Source: Bradyrhizobium diazoefficiens
Lineage (GTDB): Bacteria > Pseudomonadota > Alphaproteobacteria > Rhizobiales > Xanthobacteraceae
Direction: 5' to 3'
Length of the DNA: 64,000 nucleotides
NCBI RefSeq assembly: GCF_016616235.1
Contig: NZ_CP067100.1
Span: 4,213,001-4,277,000 of the forward strand
In this document: positions 7,879-16,547 of the stretch, piece after piece
How the letters are laid out: each line of letters begins with the position of its first letter
How positions within the stretch are numbered: the stretch's first letter is position 1
Made by a program: the position numbers and the translations under genes
The notes under the pieces: model-generated
Database searches by the model: none
Told to the model about the DNA's origin: nothing
The model's input: only the letters and a program-made list of their open reading frames with translations

Positions 7879-10800
7879 TCACTTCGCCGCTCGCACCTCA
7901 ACCGCTCCCGTGCCGGTGCGGCCATAGCGCGAGGGGTTGTACATGTCCTCGACATAGGCCTGCGGCAGCACGTATTTGCCGGGCGAGACCGCGCGCACGA
8001 TATAGGCGACGGTGAACACCGCCTTGGAGTCCGACGCACGGTCGACGGCCGCCGCGAAACGATCGTCGCGGAACTCGGTATCCTCAGGCTCCTCGCCGTC
8101 CTCGATCCAATCTAGCGTGCCGCTGTCACCCGACGACACCAGCTTCGGGTTGTCGATCTCAAGTCCCGCCGGCAGATAATCGGACACCATGATATGACCG
8201 TACTCAGGCTTCGCCTCGGTGATCTTCAACACCACGGCGAAGCGATCGTTCTGTTTCACCTTGCTGATGTCGGCGGGTTTGCCGTCGAGCGTGAAGTAAT
8301 TCCGCTCGATCTTGAAGCCGGCCGAGGCCGCCGGCTCCGGTGTCACCGGCGAGCCCGAGACCGAGATCACCGCCTGGATCGGCGCATCGCCAGTGTTGGT
8401 GATCTTCAGCGGCTTGCCGCTCAGCGTATCCGCCTTGTAGCTGCGATAAAGCGCGGTCTTGACGGCCTGGCCGTCAACCTCGATCGAGAGGTTTTCCTTG
8501 GCGAGCGCCCGCGCCGCCAGCACCAGCCACGCGTTCTCCTGCGTCGAGGTATAGGGCGTCAGCCCGCGCGCGGTCTCCACCCGGCTCACCGCCTGCGTCA
8601 GCGTCGCCTTCGGCGCGTTGCCTTCGCTGGCGAGCGAGACCAGCGCCGCGGCATCGCGCAGCTGCGAGCCGTAGTCGGTGCGGCCGAACTCCAGCACCGG
8701 CTTCGGCGACAGGCTGTCGAGCGCAGCACCGTACACCCGTTCGGCGCGGTTGCGGTCGCCGACCAGCGCCAGCGCGGCCGCGAGCTGCGACTTCGCAATC
8801 GGAGTGGCGAGATTGCTCAGCTTGGTGTCGGCGAGATAGCGGAGATCGCCGATCGGCGCGGCACCGTTGCGGGCGAGCACATAGAGTCCGTAGGCGAGAT
8901 CGCGGCCGCCGTCCTTCTCCGGCTCGTTGCCGTTGACGACCGAATTGCGAATGCGGTCGAGCGCGTTCTTGAACAGCACGTCCGGCACCACAAAGCCCTT
9001 TTCGCGGGCGCGGGTCAGGAAGTCCGTCACGTAGGCGTCGAGCCAGGCATCGTCGCCGCCGGCCGACCACAGGCCGAACGAGCCATTGGAGCCCTGTCGT
9101 GCCAGGAGCCGCTCGATCGCGTCGCGGATGCGCTGGTCGACCTCTGTGTCCATGGCGAGGTGCGCGCCTGCCGCGAGCTCGTTGACATAGAGCAGCGGCA
9201 TGGCACGGCTCGTGATCTGCTCCGAGCAGCCATAGGGATAGCGATCGAGCGCTTTCAGGATCGTCGCCGCATCGAGCGCGGTGGACAGGCTCGCCGAGAC
9301 CGAGACCGTGCCGGTACCCGGCACGAGATCGGAGAACATGTCCGAGGTCAGCGTCAGGCTCTCGCCCTTCGCCAGGGTGCGGATCGAGCGCCGCGCCAGC
9401 ACCTGGGTCGCCGCCTCGACGTCGAACGCGTAGTGCCGCGCCAGCGCAAGGCCGTTCGGTCCCTTGATGTCGACGCCGAGGCTCGCCTGTCCCGCTGCGG
9501 TCGCGTCGAGCGCCAGCGAGAACGAGTTGCGCTGCTTGGCGGCGATCTTGACCGTAGTTGCGAGATTGCCTGATATCTTCACCGGGCCGCCCGTCTGGAC
9601 GTTGATGACGTAGTCGCCGGCCTGGCCCTCGACATTGTCGATCTCGAGGTTGACCGTGCCGTGGTCGCCATTGAGCAGGAACCGCGGCAGGGTCGTGGTC
9701 AGCACCACGGGGTCGCGGATCACCACATCGGTGGTGGCGCGGCCGAGCTTCGTCGCGGTCCACGCCACCGCCATGACGCGCGCCGTGCCCGCGAACTCCG
9801 GAATATCGAAGCTCACCTCCGCGGTTCCGTCGGCGCCAACCGTCACGATACCCGAATAGAGCGCCAGCGGTTTTTGCGCGGGCGGTGAGCCCTGCAGCTC
9901 GGCCGCGCCGGCATCGCCGCCGGACTTGATCTGGCCGCGCGTGCCCGACATGCCATCGATCAGCTGTCCGTAGAGATCGCGGATCTCCGCGCTCAGGCGG
10001 CGCTGGCCGAGATAATAGTCGTCCGGCGCCGGCGGCTTGTAATTGGTGAGATTGAGGATGCCGACATCGACCGCGGCAATCACCACCTTGGCGTCCTCGC
10101 CCGGATTGAGCCCGTCGAGCTTGACCGGGATCTTCAAGGTTGAATTCGGCCGGATCAGCGCCGGCGGCGCCAGCTTGACCTCGAGCGTGCGGGTCTGCTT
10201 GTCGATGCCGAACCATTTCAAGCCAATCGCGCGGCCCGGCATGCGCTGGGCGGCTGCGTCGAGCGAACGGCGCAGCGTCGCTACCACATAGGCACCGGTG
10301 CCCCAATCCTTGCCGACCGGCAGCTTGACCTGCGCGGTGCCTTCCTTGACGTCGATGGTCTGCGTCGTCAGCAGGCGGTCGCCGAGCACATTGACAGTCA
10401 GCTTGCCGGCGGAGCGGACATTCACCGACACCGTCATGGTCTCGCCGGAGGCATATTGCGGCTTGTCGATCGAGGTCTCGAGCAGGTCCGGCGTGTCGGC
10501 GCTGCCCTCGGAGTACCAGCCGACGTCGAACTGCACCGAGGTGACCGGGCCGTCGGCGTCGTTCGACTTCACCTCGAGCCGGTAGCGGCCGGGCTGCGGG
10601 GCGAGCGAGATCCGCGCCGGCTTGTCGGCGGTAACCGTCACGTCGCCGTCAGCGACGCGCGAGGTCGACTTGACCGGCTCGTACTCCCAGTAATTGTTCT
10701 GGCGATACCATTGGTAGCGCGACTCCATTTTCAGGAGTTCGTAGCGCAGGCCGTCGCGGCGCAGCCGCTCGCCCTCGGGCGAGACGAACACGACGTCGAA

Positions 10801-13083
10801 CTCGGCCTTGTCGCCCTCGGCGACGTTCTTGTCGCCAAACAGCGGCTTGATGCCGATCTGCGCCGCGGCGGCCGCGACCGGCAGCACCAGCTTGCGCTCG
10901 ACGGCGCGCCCGCCGGTCTCGACCATGCGGACGAAGATCTGCGCCTCCTGCGGGCGCGTCGAGGCCGGCTGCTTGTCCAGCGTCACCGGGAAGGTGGCGA
11001 CACCGTTGGCATCGGCCTCGGGCAAATTCTCCAGCGGCGTGCGCTCGTTCGAGGTGGTCTCCTCGTCGGCGACGCCGAACTGGTAGCCGGCAAAGCCCGG
11101 GCGCTCGCTCGCCGGTGCAATCTGCATGTCGCCTTCGAGCGCGAGGCCCGCGGCCGGCGCGCCATAGAGGAAATGGCCGTCCGCCTTCAGCTCCACAGGA
11201 GCATTAGCTTTGATCAGCTTGTCCTTGGTAGACAAATCGAATTCGATCCGATCGGGGACGTAATCCTCGACCATGAAGGTGGTCTCGCCGACCGACGATC
11301 CCTTCGGGTCGGTGAAGGCGCGCACCCGCCAGGTCCCGGTCGGCACCGCTGAATTGAGCGGCACGGACAGAGAGCGGCCGCCCGCGCCCTGGTCAGCGAG
11401 AACGGCGCGTCGGTATTCGACGCCATCTGGGCGCTCGACCACCAGGGTCAGCGGCCCGCCGTTGACGGCGTTGCCCTGCCCGTCGCGCAGCAGCGCGGTC
11501 AGATAAACGGTCTCGCTGGAGCGGTAGACGCCGCGCTCGGCGTAGACGAAGGCGTCGGCGCCGACAGGCACCGCGCGACCCGCAACGCCACGGTCGGACA
11601 GGTCGAAGGCCGAGGTCTTCAGGCTGAGGAAGGCATAGTCCGCCTTCTCGCCCGTAACGGTCAACAGCGCCGGCGACAGGCCGCCCTCGCCGCGCGCCAG
11701 CCCCGCCTCGAACAGCACGTGGCCGCTCTCGTCGGTCTTCCGCGTCGCCAAAATCTCGTTGTTGCGGGCGACCAGCCGCACCTCGGCCTTGCCGACGGGA
11801 TCGGTCGAGGCCAGCGAATTCACGAACACATGGATGCCGTCATTGCCCGAATAGGCGGTCACACCGAGATCGGAGACGATGAACCACTGGGTGGCGAGCT
11901 GATAGTCGTCATCGGAGCCCGGCCCCTTGGCCGCGGCGGTCATCACGTAGACGCCGGGCTGGAGCTCGCCGAGCGCCTGGTCGACCGGGAATGCGGTGAT
12001 GACGTCCTGGTTCAGGGTCATGGCGGTGGCGAGCTCGCCGGTCCAGACTTTCACGCCGCGCTCGTCGCCGAGATCGCGGAGCTGGTACTTCGACAGCGTC
12101 TTCTGGAAGTCGCTGTCCACCACCGTGTTGATCAGATTGCGGTCGCCGATCCGGAACACGTTGATGCTGACCGCGGGCGTGTTGACGCTGACCACGGGAA
12201 TGCCACGCTGGCCGGTCCGCGGGAGCACATAGGCGCGGCTGGTGAAGCGCACGAACGGCTTGCGGTCGCGCACATAGACGTTGAACTCGGCCGATTTCAG
12301 CAGTCCCTCCTTCACCGTGGACGGTAGCCCGGCACGCAAATTGATGTTGTAGCGCTCGCCGTGCTTCAGCCCGTCGACGCAGAGCTGCTTGCCTTCGGCC
12401 GACAGCGCCGGCTTGTCCTGGCCGGCCAGCGCCAGGAATGGCGCAAAATCGGTGCGCTTGGCGAGCTCCTCCGAGAACTGGAAGCAGGCGCGCGGGCTCG
12501 CCGAATCCGAGTCCACGGTGTAGTCGAGCAACCGGAAGCCGTGCTCGTCGCGCATCTTCTCATATCGCCCGCGGACGTCGGCGACCTCGCGCAGGTCGAG
12601 CGACAGCCGCAGCGCGTCCAGCGCCGGCCGGAACAAATGTCTCTCGGCCAAGGCCTTGCCAAGCACGGCGAGCGCGTCGGCCTCCTCGCCCGGATTGCCG
12701 GCGCGCTGATAAGCGATGTAGGCGGCGGTCGAGGCGCGCTCCAAGAGGAAGGTCTGCTCGCTCGAGTTCTTCGGCCAGATTTGGAAGATCACCTTGGCGA
12801 GCCGCAGCCAGTTGCCGGCATCCTCAGGCGTGGTCGCCGCAATCTGGCCGAGCACCGAAAGGCCAGTGCGGTAGTCGTTGCGCCGGAAGGCGGCGTCGGC
12901 ATCCGTCTTCAGCGTCGCATTGGTCTTGGCGACCGGCCCCGCCTCGCTCTTGATCTGCGCCTCCAGCTTGATCGCGGAATCGGCGAGATCGTCGCGCTTG
13001 AACGCCTTGTCGGCGGCTTGCGCCGCGCAAAGGCCGAACGCCAGCGCGGCGCAGATTGTGACGGCGCGAACCAGACCGATCAT
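7879..13083 (-). CDS. yfhM: bacterial alpha-2-macroglobulin family protein with thioester
   Basis: 1734 residues from ATG 13083. A signal peptide (MIGLVRAVTICAALAFGLCA, cleavage after AQA) suggests a periplasmic, possibly membrane-attached protein; there is no Cys lipobox at the cleavage site. An N-terminal alpha region is followed by repeated MG beta domains, for example AFVYAERGVYRSSETVYLTA, where macroglobulins bind cargo or proteases. The thioester motif is present as YPYGCSEQ around residue 1284 (near 9220-9235), followed by an alpha-alpha barrel domain and C-terminal MG10-like domain. Such proteins are thought to trap attacking proteases and to work with PBP1C as a repair/defence pair. 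SD GGGAG lies 7 nt before the ATG. The 405-bp gap upstream must carry the operon promoter. Confidence 0.92.
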   Translation of the reverse strand: MIGLVRAVTICAALAFGLCAAQAADKAFKRDDLADSAIKLEAQIKSEAGPVAKTNATLKTDADAAFRRNDYRTGLSVLGQIAATTPEDAGNWLRLAKVIFQIWPKNSSEQTFLLERASTAAYIAYQRAGNPGEEADALAVLGKALAERHLFRPALDALRLSLDLREVADVRGRYEKMRDEHGFRLLDYTVDSDSASPRACFQFSEELAKRTDFAPFLALAGQDKPALSAEGKQLCVDGLKHGERYNINLRAGLPSTVKEGLLKSAEFNVYVRDRKPFVRFTSRAYVLPRTGQRGIPVVSVNTPAVSINVFRIGDRNLINTVVDSDFQKTLSKYQLRDLGDERGVKVWTGELATAMTLNQDVITAFPVDQALGELQPGVYVMTAAAKGPGSDDDYQLATQWFIVSDLGVTAYSGNDGIHVFVNSLASTDPVGKAEVRLVARNNEILATRKTDESGHVLFEAGLARGEGGLSPALLTVTGEKADYAFLSLKTSAFDLSDRGVAGRAVPVGADAFVYAERGVYRSSETVYLTALLRDGQGNAVNGGPLTLVVERPDGVEYRRAVLADQGAGGRSLSVPLNSAVPTGTWRVRAFTDPKGSSVGETTFMVEDYVPDRIEFDLSTKDKLIKANAPVELKADGHFLYGAPAAGLALEGDMQIAPASERPGFAGYQFGVADEETTSNERTPLENLPEADANGVATFPVTLDKQPASTRPQEAQIFVRMVETGGRAVERKLVLPVAAAAAQIGIKPLFGDKNVAEGDKAEFDVVFVSPEGERLRRDGLRYELLKMESRYQWYRQNNYWEYEPVKSTSRVADGDVTVTADKPARISLAPQPGRYRLEVKSNDADGPVTSVQFDVGWYSEGSADTPDLLETSIDKPQYASGETMTVSVNVRSAGKLTVNVLGDRLLTTQTIDVKEGTAQVKLPVGKDWGTGAYVVATLRRSLDAAAQRMPGRAIGLKWFGIDKQTRTLEVKLAPPALIRPNSTLKIPVKLDGLNPGEDAKVVIAAVDVGILNLTNYKPPAPDDYYLGQRRLSAEIRDLYGQLIDGMSGTRGQIKSGGDAGAAELQGSPPAQKPLALYSGIVTVGADGTAEVSFDIPEFAGTARVMAVAWTATKLGRATTDVVIRDPVVLTTTLPRFLLNGDHGTVNLEIDNVEGQAGDYVINVQTGGPVKISGNLATTVKIAAKQRNSFSLALDATAAGQASLGVDIKGPNGLALARHYAFDVEAATQVLARRSIRTLAKGESLTLTSDMFSDLVPGTGTVSVSASLSTALDAATILKALDRYPYGCSEQITSRAMPLLYVNELAAGAHLAMDTEVDQRIRDAIERLLARQGSNGSFGLWSAGGDDAWLDAYVTDFLTRAREKGFVVPDVLFKNALDRIRNSVVNGNEPEKDGGRDLAYGLYVLARNGAAPIGDLRYLADTKLSNLATPIAKSQLAAALALVGDRNRAERVYGAALDSLSPKPVLEFGRTDYGSQLRDAAALVSLASEGNAPKATLTQAVSRVETARGLTPYTSTQENAWLVLAARALAKENLSIEVDGQAVKTALYRSYKADTLSGKPLKITNTGDAPIQAVISVSGSPVTPEPAASAGFKIERNYFTLDGKPADISKVKQNDRFAVVLKITEAKPEYGHIMVSDYLPAGLEIDNPKLVSSGDSGTLDWIEDGEEPEDTEFRDDRFAAAVDRASDSKAVFTVAYIVRAVSPGKYVLPQAYVEDMYNPSRYGRTGTGAVEVRAAK

Positions 13084-13488
13084 GATGGACTCCCGGGAAG
13101 CGCGGACGAACGCCGCGGCGGCAAAAGAAATGCGCGGAAAGGTGACGGACTCAAGGCGATGGAACCGAAGGTGGAAATCGTCGCATGCGCCATGACAAGG
13201 CAGGCCCAGAGGAGACCAGTCCAGACACCGCCGCGCACGCCGTCCTGATGGCGCAGCCACATCCGACCAGTCGACCGGCGGCCGTGTCCCGGAAGCTCCT
13301 CAGTGCTCGCGGCGATGTGAACCATCGTCCGCTGCGCTGCCGCTCAACCCGGCACCCTGACACCCCCACCGTTCCGCTTTGTCGCGGCAGCGAGGAAATC
13401 GGTTCGGTTCAGGCTTGGCGAAACGCCAGATTTTTCATATTGGCATGGTAGATGAACAGCCTGCCCCCAAACCGGGGCGGCTCAAGAC
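13084..13488. other. intergenic region upstream of the alpha-2-macroglobulin operon
   Basis: 405 bp between the divergent start of the macroglobulin gene and tRNA-Arg. No reading frame here has coding character in either direction. It must hold the promoters of both flanking transcripts, but I cannot point to a convincing -35/-10 pair. Confidence 0.5.
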
Positions 13489-13565
13489 GGTCCCGTAGCT
13501 CAACTGGATAGAGTAGCGGATTTCTACTCCGCGGGTTGCAGGTTCGAGTCCTGCCGGGATCGCCA
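13489..13565 (+). tRNA. tRNA-Arg (anticodon TCT)
   Basis: 77 nt including an encoded CCA (13563-13565). The acceptor stem GGTCCCG pairs with CGGGATC (one G-U). The anticodon stem is GCGGA/TCCGC with loop TTTCTAC, giving anticodon UCU. The T arm carries GGTTCGAGTCC. The convergent PLP-fold gene ends 49 bp downstream. Confidence 0.96.
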
Positions 13566-13614
13566 GTCCAGAATTGTTCACCGGCCGGCCCTCCACCGGG
13601 CCAGCTCCGAATCC

Positions 13615-14898
13615 TCAGGCTCGGCCAAAGCCAACCTGGTGCGTCACCCACCACCGGGCAATCGCCGCTGCAAGCTCATTCCACAGCTCCGTCGGCAGGT
13701 CAGGCACCGCCACCCGGACGCTATATTCATCCGTCGTCGCGTTGTGGAACCACTCGGTCGCGGCGAAGTCGAAGCCGAAGCTGCCGGCGTGGCGGATGGG
13801 GTATCCCTCCCCTCTGAGATCGCGGCTCATCGCTTCGGCCACTTGGCGCGCGCCGGCCTCATCGAAGGCATGCTTGCCGCGGAGCGTCACGTAGAGGCCG
13901 TGGGTGAAATGGAGCTCGGCCGAGAGCGATCCGAGCTCGCGCGCGAAAAGGCGGGCCGCCGAACGACCATTGCGCAGGATGGCCGCAACGCGCCGCTTTG
14001 TTGACGCCCAATAGGCCGGGCTGCCCACGAACGGGGGAAAATGCGCCGGCAGCGCCGCGCCGCCAAGAAGACGCACCGCATCGCGCGTCTCCGCCGCGAG
14101 CCGCTCGGCCGTCAAGCCCCGCACCTCGGCGCCCTCGCGTCCAGCGACGAAAACCGCCGAACCAAGCCGGCCATATTCCACACCGAGCGAATCCAGCTTG
14201 GTATGACTCCGCACCATCACGACCGGGATTTGATATCGCCGCGCCCAGCGCAGCACGCGCCGGATGCGGCCCGATCGGCCGGCAAAACACGTCGTGTCGA
14301 AGATCAGCAGATCGAGCCCCTCACCATCGCAGCGCAGGGCGGCTTCGAAGGTGCCGGCGGATATGCAGGAATCCAGCAGGAGAATGCGCGGCGAGCCGTC
14401 CGGAGCCGACGCATCCGCCAGCGGCAGCCTCAGCGTCACAAGCCGCAAATGCGGGACAAAGCGCTCGATCAGCTCCAGCGTCTCGCCGTAGGACCCCGAC
14501 AGCACCACGATGTCGCCCTTGGCGAGGAGCCTTGCCGAGGCAAGCAGCAGCGCCGAGATCGCGGCCATGCCGGAGGCGGTGTAGATGGCCTCACTGGTGC
14601 AGCCACGCCCGGGCTCATAGAACGAGGGTCCGCTCACCCTCAGATCCGCGCGCTGGTAGTCGTAGCTGAACGTAAAGGGCCCGCTGGCCGGACAGGCTGT
14701 GGCCGACCAGGAGGTCTCGGTCGCCTTCCAGTCCTGGAGTTCATGCTCGGCGCGCAGCGCGGCAGTCAGCCGGAATTTCGTCTCGATGACCTCGTCCACC
14801 GAGCGCGGACAGGGCAAGTCTGCCGGGTTTCTCAGGCAGCCATTCAGCAGCCTGATCTCCTCATGCTTGCGCCCCAGATAGGCCTCGATGGTCTCCAT
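13615..14898 (-). CDS. uncharacterised fold-type I PLP-dependent enzyme, cystathionine-synthase-like
   Basis: 427 residues. I do not recognise a named family, but the layout is that of fold-type I PLP enzymes. IYTASGMAAISALLLASARLL resembles the cofactor-phosphate-binding helix start of the MetB/MetC group. LLIFDTTCF supplies the Asp that would bind the pyridine nitrogen. VVMVRSHTKLDSLGVEYGRLGSAVFV has the S-x-T-K context of the Schiff-base lysine. The C-terminal small domain (about 300-427) is divergent from known trans-sulfuration enzymes, and the N-terminal ~100 residues (METIEAYLGRKHEEIRLLNG) match nothing I know. ATG 14898 is the only good start. It is monocistronic and faces tRNA-Arg. 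Possible roles are amino-acid lyase or transferase in a specialised pathway; substrate unknown. Confidence 0.7.
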   Translation of the reverse strand: METIEAYLGRKHEEIRLLNGCLRNPADLPCPRSVDEVIETKFRLTAALRAEHELQDWKATETSWSATACPASGPFTFSYDYQRADLRVSGPSFYEPGRGCTSEAIYTASGMAAISALLLASARLLAKGDIVVLSGSYGETLELIERFVPHLRLVTLRLPLADASAPDGSPRILLLDSCISAGTFEAALRCDGEGLDLLIFDTTCFAGRSGRIRRVLRWARRYQIPVVMVRSHTKLDSLGVEYGRLGSAVFVAGREGAEVRGLTAERLAAETRDAVRLLGGAALPAHFPPFVGSPAYWASTKRRVAAILRNGRSAARLFARELGSLSAELHFTHGLYVTLRGKHAFDEAGARQVAEAMSRDLRGEGYPIRHAGSFGFDFAATEWFHNATTDEYSVRVAVPDLPTELWNELAAAIARWWVTHQVGFGRA

Positions 14899-15026
14899 GC
14901 GGCTCTTGATGCGCCTCTCGGCAAATACGCTCCTTCATCAACGTCCGGCGCGCGTCTGAGGTCCAGGACGCCTGCTTGCAACGAACACACGCCTGCGCCG
15001 TTGAAGACGGAGCAAAGGAGGACAAG

Positions 15027-15254
15027 ATGTCTCAGATCAAGGAACACATGAAAATCATCGGCAAGGACGGCGCCCATGTCGGCACTGTCGATCGCGTCGA
15101 GAACAACCGGATCAAGCTGACGCGGAAGGACAGCCCGGAAGGTCACAAGGACCATCATCATTACATCGACATGAAATATGTTGGTGCGGTCGAGGGCGAT
15201 GTCGTCAAGCTCTCGGTCAATGCCGATGCGGTGCCTAAGGCGGAAGCCGCATGA
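15027..15254 (+). CDS. DUF2171 family protein
   Basis: 75 residues with the DUF2171 pattern: SQIKEHMKIIGKDGAHVGTV, then DRVENNRIKLTRKD, then HHHYIDMKYVGAVEGDVVKL. The fold is probably a small PRC-barrel-like beta domain; no enzymatic residues are evident. The start is fixed by a near-perfect Shine-Dalgarno AAAGGAGG 6 nt before ATG 15027. An intrinsic terminator follows five bases after the stop, so this is a monocistronic, probably well expressed gene. Relatives are often stress-induced in rhizobia, but that is family knowledge. Confidence 0.9.
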   Translation: MSQIKEHMKIIGKDGAHVGTVDRVENNRIKLTRKDSPEGHKDHHHYIDMKYVGAVEGDVVKLSVNADAVPKAEAA

Positions 15255-15258
15255 GACG

Positions 15259-15280
15259 AAAGCCCCTTCGGGGGCTTTTT
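15259..15280 (+). terminator. intrinsic terminator of the DUF2171 gene
   Basis: AAAGCCCC-TTCG-GGGGCTTTTT: perfect stem with a UUCG tetraloop and a T run, starting five bases after the TGA. Confidence 0.95.
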
Positions 15281-15383
15281 GTTTGTTCACGGTCCGACTC
15301 CGCTTCGTTCGCAAAGTACGAATCGCGACCGCAAAAATCAGCATCTCGCAAATCTTAAGATCGGATTGCCAGGCGCTGATTGC

Positions 15384-15602
15384 TCATGCGGACGCGGCCA
15401 CGAGCACCGGCCGCAACCGGTAGGCATCGATCGCTGCGTTCGACAGCAGCAGTCTGCGTCGCTCGCCGCGCAGCATCATGCGATCGATCTTGTTCAGGAT
15501 GAAGCGGGCCGAATCCTGGTGCTCGCCGGTGAGCAGGCCTGACTGCTCGAGATATCTCCAGGCGATCTCGAAGGACTGTGCACGCAACTGAAGGTCGGTC
15601 AT
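15384..15602 (-). CDS. small conserved hypothetical protein
   Basis: 72 residues from ATG 15602 (MTDLQLRAQSFEIAWRYLEQ). The protein is helical and charged (SARFILNKIDRMMLRGERRR), with no membrane segment or signal. The longer upstream reading frame (to 15737) has poor composition and crosses a tandem direct repeat, so I prefer the internal ATG. The helical pattern with paired Arg/Met looks like a small regulatory or adaptor protein; function unknown. Confidence 0.65.
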   Translation of the reverse strand: MTDLQLRAQSFEIAWRYLEQSGLLTGEHQDSARFILNKIDRMMLRGERRRLLLSNAAIDAYRLRPVLVAASA

Positions 15603-15714
15603 AGCCGGCCAACGTCGGCGCGGAACGGATGTTCCTGTATCGAGCGCGCCTCGCGGCAGGCCGACAACGCAACAATGTGAGACAATTATTGGCGAGAGAT
15701 CGCGGAACGAGATC

Positions 15715-15752
15715 GCAACTACAGCGTTAATTGGCAACTACAGCGTTAATTG
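15715..15752. repeat. two perfect tandem copies of a 19-bp unit
   Basis: GCAACTACAGCGTTAATTG occurs at 15715-15733 and immediately again at 15734-15752. It lies about 110 bp upstream of the 72-residue minus-strand gene. It could be a duplicated operator or a replication-slippage product. Confidence 0.9.
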
Positions 15753-15795
15753 CAGAAATCAAGTGGTGCCGACTTGCCAGCCCCGGTCGGCCCCG

Positions 15796-15832
15796 AAAAA
15801 CCCCGTGCTTGTCCCCCGAGCACGGGGTTTTT
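15796..15832. terminator. bidirectional intrinsic terminator
   Basis: The arms AAAAACCCCGTGCT (15796-15809) and AGCACGGGGTTTTT (15819-15832) are exact reverse complements with a 9-nt loop. T runs occur on both strands. It would stop minus-strand transcription from the 49-residue gene. Confidence 0.9.
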
Positions 15833-15847
15833 CTCGTCCAAATGCGA

Positions 15848-15997
15848 TCAGTCTCGCTCTTCGTCGCGGCGATCGCGGGCGAGCTGGTGCCAGGCCAAAG
15901 CGAGCTGGATCAGGCGTTGCCGGTCGTCGCCTTCGGAGGCGGCGGCCCGCTTCATCGCGGCCTCGGCTTCGTGCCGCGGATCGTAGTTGGTGCACAT
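15848..15997 (-). CDS. small hypothetical protein (49 aa)
   Basis: ATG 15997 to TGA 15848. The sequence reads MCTNYDPRHEAEAAMKRAAA, then a helical LIQLALAWHQLARDRRDEER tail. The Leu/Ala/Trp helix with a charged tail is a pattern I associate with small Bradyrhizobium proteins of unknown role. A bidirectional terminator stands 16 bp after the stop, which supports a real transcript end. No function can be assigned. Confidence 0.6.
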   Translation of the reverse strand: MCTNYDPRHEAEAAMKRAAASEGDDRQRLIQLALAWHQLARDRRDEERD

Positions 15998-16252
15998 GCG
16001 GCGGGACCCTAGCCGACCGATCTGGACAGGCGCATGGCAATTTCGTCCGTATCATTGCGGGTTGACGGCCCCTCGCCCGGAGTCGCCCGGGAGCGGTCTC
16101 GATCGCTTGAAGCGTGCGCTGATTGGGAAGCCGTGGCCGCGCATCATCCGGACCGATCTGTGAATTGCGTCACAGCCTGCCCCCGACAACTCCGCTAAAC
16201 AGCGCTTTGACGCTTCCAGGAGCGCAAGAAGGCAGGGGTGGTGTTTTCCGTC

Positions 16253-16414
16253 ATGACACAAGAAACAGCAACCGAGGCCGAAGTCCCGACACTGCGACAG
16301 CGATCGGACCTGTTCGGCATCGCCTATCTCGGGACCATCGGCATCGTGATGCTGGCCTGGATCGCCAGCCTCGTCTGGGGCGCGATGGCGTTCTTCACCT
16401 GGCTGGTGTCTTGA
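16253..16414 (+). CDS. single-pass small membrane protein (53 aa)
   Basis: ATG 16253 opens a 53-residue frame. A polar N-terminus (MTQETATEAEVPTLRQRSDL) is followed by one long hydrophobic stretch (GTIGIVMLAWIASLVWGAMA) and FFTWLVS at the end. The good frame and helix suggest a real inner-membrane micro-protein. No family is recognised and no partner is apparent. Confidence 0.6.
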   Translation: MTQETATEAEVPTLRQRSDLFGIAYLGTIGIVMLAWIASLVWGAMAFFTWLVS

Positions 16415-16476
16415 GGCGGCGTTCTCAAGCGCGATGAGATTTGGTTGAATCGCCGTCGCGATTCAGGTTGTTGTTG

Positions 16477-16547
16477 GTGCGTGATCTTTCCGGAAAACCG
16501 CTTCGCACTTTGCAATCGCGCGGCCCTTCGGGTCCGGATCATGCTCT
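16477..16547. repeat. copy 1 of a dispersed palindromic repeat (GGATCATGC family)
   Basis: It runs from ttccggaaaaccgcttcgca to cttcgggtccggatcatgct. The same core words (ccggatcatgct, aaaaccgcttcgcac) recur in copies at 33490-33559, 34640-34745 and 37864-37962. This copy and the 33490 copy share a cgcgcggyccyttcgggtcc middle. Confidence 0.8.

Noticed and set aside
8194..9573. Long + strand frame (459 codons) opposite the alpha-2-macroglobulin gene
   Set aside because: Arg/His/Gln-rich translation typical of the antisense of a high-GC gene; no domain, no ribosome site.
13489..14898. Genomic island integrated at tRNA-Arg
   Set aside because: No integrase, no direct repeat of the tRNA 3' end found downstream, and base composition does not change sharply.
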